Under the pieces are notes generated by a model. It saw only the letters and a list, made by a program, of their open reading frames with translations. It was not told the origin of the DNA and did no database searches. Source: Trichosphaerium sp. ATCC 40318 (Eukaryota > Discosea > Flabellinia > Trichosidae). From it: a stretch of 64,000 nucleotides of DNA. The position numbers and the translations under genes are program-made. The stretch is from assembly GCA_038496445.1 (NCBI GenBank), contig JALMLS010000039.1:55096-119095 (forward strand). Direction: 5' to 3'. Positions 27,129-36,039 of the stretch are shown one piece after another; position 1 is the stretch's first letter; each line of letters opens with the position of its first letter.

Positions 27129-27638
27129 TTAAAGAATGATACAACATCTTGATCTGCGCGTTTTTACGGGCTTAATAATACGCATAGATAAAGGCCTAGG
27201 AGGTAACTTTGGTGTTGCTTCTCTGACTTCAATGTGTGGATACTCGTTAAGTGTTACAGGTGGCTCTGTTGATCGTCCAGTATAAGGTAATAAAGGTACA
27301 CTATGAAAATAGTTTAAGTTTCTTCATGAATTATGATAAGAAAACAAAGTAGTTGGCTTGAAATCTCCTTGATCGCATCACGTGATTTTTAGAAAAATTA
27401 AATAAACAATCACGTGATATATTCTCAAAAGTGCAGGGATAATTTTTTTGATACGGTTTAATGTCTCTGTGATGCTGGTGTAGGCGTACAAGTCACTTGG
27501 TGTATCTTTATGATTATTTCTTGTACTTTCGGTTGTTTTGAGCTCTACACAAGTAATTATTGGCGTCACAACGTAAAACAGGATTATTTTAGTATATTTA
27601 CCTATAGTTTCTTCTTCAGAGTCCATTATGGCGGACAT
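27129..27638 (-). CDS. Small CaaX-box (prenylated) protein, unknown function
   Basis: Exon 1 starts MSAIMDSEEETI and a 57-nt intron leads in frame to ELKTTESTRNNHKDTPSDL. A later exon reads VPLLPYTGRSTEPPVTLNEY, continues through PKLPPRPLSMRIIKPVKTRR and ends RSRCCIIL at a stop (27129). The last four residues, CIIL, form a CaaX box. The final Leu favours geranylgeranylation, and the upstream basic patch would add membrane affinity. This layout suits a small membrane-tethered adaptor or signalling peptide. No GTPase motifs are present, so it is not a Ras/Rho protein. The middle splice sites are not resolved, so the total length (about 80-140 residues) is uncertain. Confidence 0.55.
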
Positions 27639-27879
27639 TGTTAGCGATGCAAACGAGCAAGCGAGTAACGTAGTAGAACTTGGAGGGTTAATTTATCAAA
27701 GATACAATTTCACAAATATCATGGCTTATCGCGATGTTAAGCTCGATAAAAACACGTGACGAGCTGAGTTTTTTTTTCTTTCTTAGGGATTACCTATTAG
27801 AATGTCAGTGTTTTTGATTATCGCGGACGTTAACAAAACAAATGCTTCTTCAACTAAAACAAAAGAAGAACATTAACAG
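27639..27879. other. Spacer before the inverted duplication
   Basis: A 43-codon plus-strand frame (27628..27759, start MADIVSDANEQASNVVELGG) overlaps the 5' end of the minus-strand gene and is not supported by anything else. No other content is seen. Confidence 0.35.
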
Positions 27880-28500
27880 AAGTACAAGTATATTCATTGT
27901 GTTGGTATGCTTGTATGGTAGTAAATGTCAATAAAACAGAACGGACAAAAAGGGCGTTAAGTCAGAAACCGGAATAACAAAAAGCCCTTATTTCAGCGTG
28001 GACATAATAGTCACGTGTGGAACACAATTTTTTGGAATAAATCACGTGAGAGTGCACACAAATTAGTTGGTGACAGAATCGATTTCGAGAGGTCCATTGC
28101 CCACAAGCTTCAAGTGTTCAACAGTCACGTATTCGGGCACTCATACCTGCTCACGTGTTTGAGAAGACGCGACTCGAGAAATTACATGTAATTTCGTAAT
28201 TGACTACAATAGATAAAAATCCAGCAGCTAGCTAGTAAATCAAAATGCAGTGTATTACAATGTTGTTTGCAGAATTGAGAAGTTTGGAAGTTGTTTTATT
28301 TTTTGTACACGTGGAAAGACACCTAACTAGTTTTGTTCCCTTCAGTGTTATAAAATACAATCCCGGTCCTCATTTCAGCAACTTTTGGTAAGGTAACAGT
28401 TGTACATGTTCATGCTGGAGTTGAATAAGGATTATCAATAAAAGTGATAAATGTCTCGATTTTGAGCTTGTTTATCACAGTTTATTAGGTGAAACGTATT
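27880..28500. repeat. Arm 2 of the inverted segmental duplication, with a P450 start fragment
   Basis: This is the reverse complement of 18660..19610. Its far end carries the 5' region of the P450 gene and its first codons on the minus strand (ATG at 27898, reading MNILVLLLM before the match ends and a stop follows). It is a dead P450 promoter/first-exon fragment. Several CACGTG sites are conserved between the arms. Confidence 0.85.
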
Positions 28501-29918
28501 TTATGTGCACCTGTCAACGTTTTAATATCTGGTAGCTCTACATTTTTGCGGTAATCCAACCTGATGGTATGTACACCTGAAATTGCCTTTAAACCTGCAC
28601 GTGTTACATTTGTATATGATAAATCAATCTTATGCACACCTGCCAATGCGTTCAAACCTTCATCTGTTACTTTTGTATATGATAAATCAATATCATGTAC
28701 ACCTGCCAATGCGTTCAAACCTTCATCTGTTACTTTTGTATATGATAAATCAATATCATGTACACCTGCCAATGCCGCAATGCCATTGTCTGTTATTGAC
28801 TCACAATAACATAGGTTGATAGCGTGCACACCTGCCAATGCCTTCAAACCTTCATCTGTTACTTTTGTATGTGATAAATTAATATCATGTACACCTGCCA
28901 ATGCTGCAATAACATTGTCTGTTATTGCTCTACAATAACATAGGTTGATAGTGTGTACACCTGCCAATGCCGCAATGCCATTGTCTGTTATTGCCTCACA
29001 ACAATATAGGTTGATAGTGTGTACACCTGCCAATGCGTTCAAACCTTCATCTGTTACTTTTGTATCTGATAAATCAATATCATGTACACCTGTCAATGCC
29101 GCAATGCCATTGTCTGTTATTGCCTTACAACAATATAGGTTGATAGTGTGTACACCTGCCAATGCCTTCAAACCTTCATCTGTTACTTTTGTAGATGATA
29201 AATTAATATCATGTACACCTGCCAATGCTGCAATGCCATTGTCTGTTATTGACATACAACCACATAGGTTGATAGTGTGTACACCTGCCAATGCCGCAAT
29301 GCCATTGTCTGTTATTGCCCCACAACAATATAGGTTGATAGTGTGTACACCTGCCAATGCCGCAATGCCATTGTCTGTTATTGCCCCACAACGATATAGG
29401 TTGATAGTGTGTACACCTGCCAATGCCTTCAAACCTTCATCTGTTACATTTGTATATGATAAATCAATATCATGTACACCTGTCAATGCCGCAATGCCAT
29501 TGTCTGTTATTGCCTCACAACAATATAGGTTGATAGTGTGTACACCTGCCAATGCCTTCAAACCTTCATCTGTTACTTTTGTATATGATAAATCAATATC
29601 ATGTACACCTGTCAATGCCGCAATAATGTCGTTTGGTAGCTCACATCGGTTGAGATCAATAGTTGTATTGTGGAGTAATGGACTACCAGAAAGCATCTGA
29701 ACTTCATTTGTGTTTTTAATATGGATACGACCATACCCAACATGGTTATGAACAATATCTCGTAAAAAATGGCACGTTTGGGCTGTACGAAGTGTATATG
29801 TCCCTTGTTTGATAATATGGACTATTAACTCAATTGGTAGCCCAACAAGGTCGAATACTTGGTTGAACTGTGTTTGTTGTTGTTTTTCCATTGTATGATC
29901 ACTGTCAATTTTCGTCAA
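28485..29918 (-). CDS. F-box / leucine-rich repeat protein, long copy
   Basis: This intronless frame of 477 codons begins MTKIDSDHTMEKQQQTQ. The F-box-like region (LPIELIVHIIKQGTYTLRTA) spans roughly residues 28-65, and a conserved linker HNHVGYGRIHIKNTNE follows. Seventeen GVHxIxL repeats plus a final GAHKIRF unit come next, alternating between 21- and 22-residue types. The repeats are nearly identical at DNA level (63/66-bp units), a sign of recent tandem expansion or homogenisation. By family knowledge the F-box should dock on Skp1 and the LRR arc should choose a target; neither is shown here. The 5' flank is duplicated at 6484..6712 and the 3' flank, inverted, at 18.7 kb. This is probably the fullest version of the family. 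Confidence 0.85.
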   Translation of the reverse strand: MTKIDSDHTMEKQQQTQFNQVFDLVGLPIELIVHIIKQGTYTLRTAQTCHFLRDIVHNHVGYGRIHIKNTNEVQMLSGSPLLHNTTIDLNRCELPNDIIAALTGVHDIDLSYTKVTDEGLKALAGVHTINLYCCEAITDNGIAALTGVHDIDLSYTNVTDEGLKALAGVHTINLYRCGAITDNGIAALAGVHTINLYCCGAITDNGIAALAGVHTINLCGCMSITDNGIAALAGVHDINLSSTKVTDEGLKALAGVHTINLYCCKAITDNGIAALTGVHDIDLSDTKVTDEGLNALAGVHTINLYCCEAITDNGIAALAGVHTINLCYCRAITDNVIAALAGVHDINLSHTKVTDEGLKALAGVHAINLCYCESITDNGIAALAGVHDIDLSYTKVTDEGLNALAGVHDIDLSYTKVTDEGLNALAGVHKIDLSYTNVTRAGLKAISGVHTIRLDYRKNVELPDIKTLTGAHKIRFT

Positions 29919-30115
29919 ATAATCGTACTAAATAGTGTACAAGTGTTGCGAGCACAAGTATACTGCGAGAAAAGTTAATTTATTATCTAAAAATGCGTGG
30001 TCTACCTTAATCTCATGAATTTACAAACATAAAGTTGTTATTTTGGTATCAAGTTCATTGGAGTTATTAAGGACTTCATGTCACGCAGTGACGTAATGGA
30101 ACATCTTCTCAATGT
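29919..30115. repeat. 5' flank duplicate of 6484..6712
   Basis: This is the upstream region of the long F-box/LRR gene, nearly identical to that of the gene at 5.6-6.5 kb. The match ends at about 30115, exactly where the coding segment of the next gene begins, so the duplication edge abuts that gene. Confidence 0.85.
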
Positions 30116-32189
30116 CAACAATCACTTTCTTTATCCAATATGGATACGCCGGAGAGCTCAAGGTGGATGTGCTTGTGGAAAGTATATTTCAATGGAATAG
30201 AAAGCGCAGGACCTTTAGACTTTATTATTGGATATAACATAGCCCTTGAAGGCTCCGAGGCACATGACAATGCTTCAATGTACGTTTTCTAACTTTGAGT
30301 TACTAAATAAAATATATCCACGCACGTGATCACAAAAAAAAACGTGCGTTTTTACACATCTTCGTAGATGCTCACAAGGCCTGTTTCTTGAAAGCTCACA
30401 AGCATCAAAGATTTTCTTCGATCCTGGCCCTTTCTGTGAGGTACTCAATAGTTGACAATAGCGATGTTCCAAACGAATAGAATACCGAATATATCGCCAA
30501 AACGTGAAAAGTTGGAAATAGTCGACTATATTCCGATTCGGTTTTCAGAGAAGAGCGACTGTGAAACTGAAAGTTGTTGGCTTTTTTTTCAATCACCAAG
30601 TGCTTTTTGTTCATCCAAACCACTCTCATATGTATTAAAATGCATAGTTCTATACATAGAGTGGTTGGAAGCCCTATATTGAGTGAGTTTAAGATATCTA
30701 CATTTTAGCAGTAAAACTAAGCCTAACCGACACTTTTTTGTGAAATTGTGCCAGTGGTGACGTTTTTTTGACAATTCGAGCCAATCTTGAGCCCGCCACG
30801 TGATCTATTTTTTTGCTGTCTCAACACCACTTTTTAGTACTTTCCACGCGTAGAAATAGCCATCACTTGAGGTAAAACATATTTTAACACAATTTTGTAG
30901 TTTTATCTATTGCTTTCTCTATTAAAAAAAAAGTCTCAGACGTGTGAGGCTGTAAAAAAATGGGTTCAGGACAGCAATATGGATGTAATTTGTGCCGTTT
31001 TGTCTCACCACAAAAAGCGAGAAGAATATATTCGAAATTTTTTTCAAATACGAATTTTGCAATCTATCCGTTTGGAACATTGCTAGTTGACATGTTTGGC
31101 TTTTTTTTTAAAGGCAACTAACACGTTCCAGCATTTGTACCTTTCTTGTTCCAGATATGCCTCGGACACATTTAACTATAACGATGCGTGGCCTTACGAA
31201 TGGTACTCTTTGCTCAGATACTCATAAACCATGTACACTATGCAATGATGGTTTCCACAAAACCAAGTCAGCTATAACGTCACTTGAGATTAACAGTAAC
31301 CTCGTTCTTGCATCTAACCCACAAGAAATAATATTCACTAAGCATTACGTACTTCAATTCCATTTATTCCTTGGTACACAATAAATCATGTGATTTATGA
31401 TTAATCATATTCACTTTTTTGTTAACACTGCTAAGAATACGAGCCTATATGTGGCGATGGTGTACATGAGATTTTTGAGGAGTGCGATGACGGGAACAAA
31501 CAAAACGGAGATGGTTGCTCAAGGTACACTCAATAGCTCTCATCAAAGTTTCTTTGTTGATTGAAGTTAGTCTTTGCTTTATTGATACTATCGCTACAAA
31601 TACTTCAGCGCCTGTAGCGAAAAACTAAACAATTAGTGGAGATGACCCTAGAGCGTGTAGTTTTAAAGACTTTGAGTATTGCCTTCAAAAATACCTTCAC
31701 TTGAATTTGACAGAATTTCATTGTAATTTTAACACTCCTTGGTGCTTGTTTGATACTAACGCTAACTGGGATTATATGTTTCTGTAGATGTTGTAGTTGC
31801 TGTGAGGAAGGTAAGGAGTGTTTTTTTCTAAAAAGGTCAAGACATAACTGTTTGTTTACACGTAAACATTTTTCTCAAGTTTATCTTGTTTAGATGAAGA
31901 AGACTATATTCAAGAACCTGCAATTTATTCTCCACCAAAAGACAACGAAAAGGATCAAGTAAGTATATTTATACCTGTAGAAAGGCTACCCTTAATAGCG
32001 TAAATAGGCGTTAAGTACCACAAAAAAAGAAAGAAAATAAGCCGACAAGATTGGTTCATACGTGAAGAGGACCCTGATGAAACATCCGGTTCAAGCATAG
32101 AACTTAACTCAATGAATTCATTGGATAGTGTTGCTTCACAAGGAACTTTAGAAGAGCTCTCCAAGTCGTTTCCGGAGTACTACAAATAA
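30113..32189 (+). CDS. DUF4215 cysteine-rich repeat membrane protein
   Basis: Plus-strand exons read TFFIQYGYAGELKVDVLVE, then TLEGSEAHDNAS, CSQGLFLESSQASKIFFDPG, and LTITMRGLTNGTLCSDTHKP. An exon with CGDGVHEIFEECDDGNKQNG plus DGCS follows, the DUF4215 repeat signature (CGDG...EECDDGN...GDGCS) common in protist surface proteins. Near 31.74 kb comes a membrane helix (FIVILTLLGACLILTLTGII) followed by CFCRCCSCCEE, a probable palmitoylation cluster. The acidic/Ser-rich cytosolic tail ends KSFPEYYK at 32189. No signal peptide is visible, and the 5' end lies at the edge of the neighbouring duplication, so the gene may be truncated. Splice sites around the membrane helix are not fully resolved. 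Confidence 0.65.
30459..31082. mobile_element. hAT-like non-autonomous element inside an intron
   Basis: Inverted ends of about 23 bp (left TAGCGATGTTCCAAACG, right end its near reverse complement TAGCAATGTTCCAAACG; about 21 of 23 match) bound roughly 620 bp. They are flanked by GTTGACAA on the left and GTTGACAT on the right, an 8-bp target duplication with one mismatch. Eight-bp duplications and TA-rich ends starting TAG are typical of hAT transposons. No transposase is visible inside. The element lies 23 bp after the donor of a DUF4215-gene intron and enlarges it to about 720 nt. The right-hand coordinate is accurate to a few bases only. Confidence 0.65.
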
Positions 32190-32772
32190 TGTAGTTTTAG
32201 CAACAATAAAACAATTTTAATGTCTTGAACTGTTTTTTTTGGAAGTCGGCATTCCAAAACCGACCTTCATTTACCATAAGTGTTTCACTCTTTTCCGCTT
32301 CTTTGTTGGGTAAGAATCAAGCTGATAGCAACCAAACACAGAGTATGTCGGTTGGTTCAACCAACACCTCCACAAAAAGCTGTAACCGGTTTCCACTGCT
32401 CGTTTATATGAGTCAACACATTATCAACAGCGATGTATTTGAACTAACGAAATCCACAAGAAAAGATCAAGCTTTCGTAAATGTGATTTTTGTCACCGTT
32501 TACCTCTTTTTTTTGCTTCCCGTTACCTGTGACAACAACCCCGAAAGTTGTTCAAATCAATGGCGCTTGCAATTTTTGCGTCTTTTGAAAGATGAACTTT
32601 ACCACCTATTAACCGACTCCAGAGCTTTGTACATAATGTAATAACAGAACAGTCACCTTTTTTAAGGATTCCATAAATTTTGGAGAACTTTATAGCAGTT
32701 ACCAATGGATTTTTTATTAAGTCAGTGTTCGATGAAATTGTGACATCTAAACTGTTAATCAGTAACATGTAT
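32190..32772. other. Convergent spacer
   Basis: This lies between two genes that end towards each other. A 138-codon plus-strand frame (32225..32641) has no recognisable domain, and its hydrophobic part is T-driven. I do not call it. Confidence 0.4.
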
Positions 32773-33315
32773 TTATTCAAGGTCATATTCCTCCTCCTTC
32801 TTTTTCTTGTAGCAAGAACAACAAGCACATACACAACCTACAATACTTGCTATTATTATACCCAAAATACATAGACCACCAATGATGGAACAAACAATTA
32901 CTATAATTAATACTTCGACAATAGATAATCCACAACTTTTGTTTTCACAATTACTCCCTTCGAAACCACTGTTTGTCAAATGTCATTAAAAGTCGTAGAT
33001 ATGAATGAATATTATACGTACCCTTCACAATAGTAACATCCAGGTCGTGAAAGACATGATTGTTCATCATAATTTGAATTGCAAGTACCTTTTTAAAGAG
33101 TCAAATAGAAAACCGATTCATTTTGTAAGAGGAAAAAAACCCGTACAAAACACGTTTGGAGCGTAAAGACAATCAAACGAGGTGCTGTTCCAGTAGCAAT
33201 CTGATGGACAGTTGATCGGAGCGTAGGTGGTAGATACCGGCTCATCTGTGCTATTTTGAGCTAAAGACAAACATACAAGTGCCAGAATTAAAGTGAAAGC
33301 AGCAAGTGTTGTCAT
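32773..33315 (-). CDS. Small type-I membrane protein with Cys-rich ectodomain
   Basis: Three exons (33147..33315, 33022..33088, 32773..32968) total 432 nt, or 143 residues. A signal peptide (MTTLAAFTLILALVCLSLAQ) leads into a short ectodomain with paired cysteines (NCPSDCYWNSTSFDC, FCTCNSNYDEQSCLSRPGC, YYCEGGFEGSNCENKSC). The spacing resembles a small EGF- or PSI-like fold. A single membrane helix (IVEVLIIVIVCSIIGGLCIL) and a cytosolic CCSCYKKKKEEEYDLE tail follow. The Cys run beside the membrane could be palmitoylated. The neighbouring DUF4215 protein has the same kind of Cys cluster after its helix. No named family is recognised. Both internal donors read GTACG. Confidence 0.8.
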
Positions 33316-34162
33316 ATAAGGCTTAGTTTGCGTTAAAACACTTTTTTGGTTTTTTTGGGTTATGTACTGCTTTTCGTCTGAAATGGCCTTCCAAGCAGGT
33401 AATACGGTTGGTAGATTGGATAAATAAAGATTAAACACTAAGTCACCACACTTGTTAAGTGGTGTTCTCTGTGTGGTGCCTTTTTTGTGAATCCACTAAA
33501 TGACATAGATAGTAACTAACTTTGCTAATGCCTGAACCACTAGCGACACGGGGAAAAAAGTGTAGAAAAGTGGAGAAGTTTGATTTCGGGAGAGTTATGG
33601 GTCAGGATGTTGTGGGAAGTATTCGGGTTCAAAAGATCAATCACACCCACTGTTGTTGTAGTCAACATCGCACTACAAACACGAAGTATTTGAAACTCAA
33701 TACAGCAAGCGTCTTTCTTACTATCGTATACATAACAAAATACCATCTGACATTGTCACTGCATAGTACAGTGAACGCTGAGCCAATGTAGACCACTGTT
33801 CACTACAATCAAGTCTATAAAAGTCCTCGGGGAAGAGAACCCGACCTTCACAAAACGTCATCCATTTAATGGTATCTCACAGTTCGACAAGAGTCTGAAA
33901 AATAACCTAGCTTCACGAGCGAAGGATTTGACATGAAATAACGCGTTCTATTTTAGCGTAAGCCTACGTTGTATAATGTCACTCCCAATTTGTAGCAGGC
34001 ACGTGACTTTTTGTTCTTATGCTCACTTCAAGTACTGCATGAGGATATACTCATGGTATAGCTTGTAGAGTTGCAAAGGGTTACTCATGTCACAACGACA
34101 CTAGTGTATTTCCCAAAGGCGTTCTATTTTATTTACATAAGGATTTCATTTTGTACATGTTG
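33316..34162. other. Intergenic, no gene seen
   Basis: No coding segment is supported. About 34.01-34.08 kb resembles 24.93-25.0 kb, a weak dispersed repeat. Confidence 0.4.
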
Positions 34163-35309
34163 TTAATAGAATAGTACATCCATAAAACGCTGGTGCCATG
34201 ATTTACTGTACTTCTTTTGAAGTACACCATTCATAAAATAGTACTTTGATCTCAATAAACCATTGTCATACCAATGATATGTCTTTCCTTGTAGTCTACC
34301 TTTAACATAAAAACTCTTCTCTTTCAAGTTACCATTTTTATACCACCACTTCTTCTCTCCTTCAAGCTTACTCTTGACAAAATTAGATCGGCTCATTTTG
34401 CTGCCAGAATAATAATAGCATGTTTGAGTTCCTTCTATTCTACCTTTGACATAAGAACACGTGCTCATCAACTGACCATTGAAATACCAAGTCTTTTTCT
34501 CTCCTTCTATTTTACCATTAACGTAATTGCAATGCTCTTTAATTTGACCATTACTGTAGTGACACGTTTTCTCTCCTTCAAGTTTACCATTTACATAGTT
34601 CTTTTCAAACACTTGACCACTCCTGTACCACTGTGTATGTTTACCGTCTCTCATACCGTTGATATAATATCCTTGCTTTGAGAGCTTACCATTCCAATGC
34701 CATTGCGTGTATTTTCCTTCTTTTTTACCATTTACATAGAACGATGTCTCTTTTACTTGTCCATTATAATACCACTGCTCGAGTTTGCCATCAATTTCGC
34801 CATTGGTATAGCGAGTATGTCGATGCAATGAACCATTAATATACCACTTTTTGTACTCGCCTTCTCGCTTATCGTTGACGTAATGACAGTGTTCTTTTAA
34901 GGTCCCATTTCTGTGCCATTTCTTAAACTCTCCTTCTTGCTTTCCGTTGACATAAAAACTCTTCTTTAGCTGGCCGTTCTTGTACCACTTCTTGATCTCG
35001 CCTTGTAGTTTATCATTGACGAAATACCCTTGTTCTCTCAATTGACCACTGTGGTTATACTTCAACCACTTGCCCGTCTTTTTCATATCATAGTTATACC
35101 GTGTTGACATTGCTGCATGTTTTGAAACCAGCGGCCATTTTAAATAGACTTCGGGATCTATATCGCATATATCAAGCTGTATCTCTGGTGGAAGGCTAAG
35201 TAGGTAGCAACCGCGACGAGCACTTGATGGTGATGAGAATACAGATTTACTCTAGTAATAATAGTTAGATGATTGTAAATAGGGATAGTACTGTTACCTT
35301 GGATGACAT
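34163..35309 (-). CDS. F-box-like / MORN-variant repeat protein, copy 1
   Basis: Two exons, 35298..35309 (ATG plus three codons) and 34163..35251, encode 366 residues. The short first exon splices (GTAACAG to CTAG) to a segment reading GCYLLSLPPEIQLDICDIDP with VYLKWPLVSKHAA, an F-box-like region. Twelve or so MORN-variant repeats (GEFKKWHRNGTLKEHCHY type, 23-24 residues) follow, ending KSWHQRFMDVLFY. The start chosen reaches the F-box-like exon; the long exon alone would begin later, at MSTRYNYD. It is nearly identical to the inverted copy at 56901..58052, with scattered substitutions that keep the frame open. This implies recent duplication or gene conversion, with both copies possibly functional. 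Confidence 0.8.
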
Positions 35310-35680
35310 TGTAGAATGTAGAATTGTTGTTTGTTGTTCGTTTGTTTTATGAAATAATAAATCCACAGTTGCGTTCATGAAAGTGATGCTATGATCGCGT
35401 CGAAATTGCCTCGTGAATATACCAAACGCCAAGCCTTATTCCTGCAATTCTGATAGCAGAAGGTGAGGAAGGTTAAAACGTACTTTGGCTCACATCCATG
35501 TATAATTTTCGGGTGATCTAATTCGGTGATATACTCACGCAGTATTTGTGATATCCTTGAATATTCTGATATTTGTATCACGTGATAATCGAGACTTTAA
35601 GTTAAGGGGATTTATGGTTCACAATACCGGGAAATATTTTTCCCACAACAGTTATTAGCCTTGGACAAGGTTATAGTATC
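35310..35680. repeat. 5' flank shared, inverted, with 56545..56900
   Basis: The upstream region of the F-box-like/MORN gene matches that of the copy at 56.9 kb in reverse complement, with indels. The best-conserved core surrounds a TATCACGTGATA palindrome near 35.58 and 56.64 kb. The similarity fades beyond about 35.68 kb. Confidence 0.8.
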
Positions 35681-36039
35681 TAAACTCTTTACGCCAGATT
35701 AGATTCACATACCGGTAGAATTACCGATTCACAGAAAACCTCAAAATGAAGTCGTGATACTATACCTCCATTATACAACTTATATTGCCAGCTGAAACCA
35801 AGAAGCAAATTCAGATTATTGAACGTGGGTTCTTAGCTACTGTTGATCAAAAGTTGTAGAGTGAATCGCCTAACTCCGTTAGGAACAGATTGAATGCGCG
35901 TTGTATAGTGTATTTTGCTATGTAGTGTCCATTGCTAGCGTTTAAGGTACGCAATATAAGGTTTATGAGTCATAATACTCCGTTATATGAGGTAGACTTT
36001 TAGAGCTTTATTTTGTACATATTTTTGGTAGCATGAAGT
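35681..36039. other. Intergenic, no gene seen
   Basis: This is the spacer between the duplicated flank and the METTL3 gene end, with no supported feature. Confidence 0.4.

Noticed and set aside
27628-27759. 43-codon frame starting MADIVSDANEQ
   Set aside because: It overlaps the first exon of the CaaX protein on the other strand and has no continuation that I could splice.
28564-29700. Long plus-strand open frames (up to 251 codons) opposite the F-box/LRR gene
   Set aside because: The LRR repeat unit happens to lack stops on the opposite strand, so each repeat keeps the shadow frame open. The translation is a monotonous CTPANA repeat with no family. The same holds for 5573..6085 and 59167..59484.
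28485-29918. Tandem array as a CRISPR
   Set aside because: Units are contiguous and coding, with no unique spacers, and the genome is eukaryotic with spliced genes.
32225-32641. Plus-strand frame of 138 codons as a gene
   Set aside because: It shows no domain, signal peptide or intron context, and its hydrophobic part comes from T runs. A chance frame of this length is possible in such DNA.
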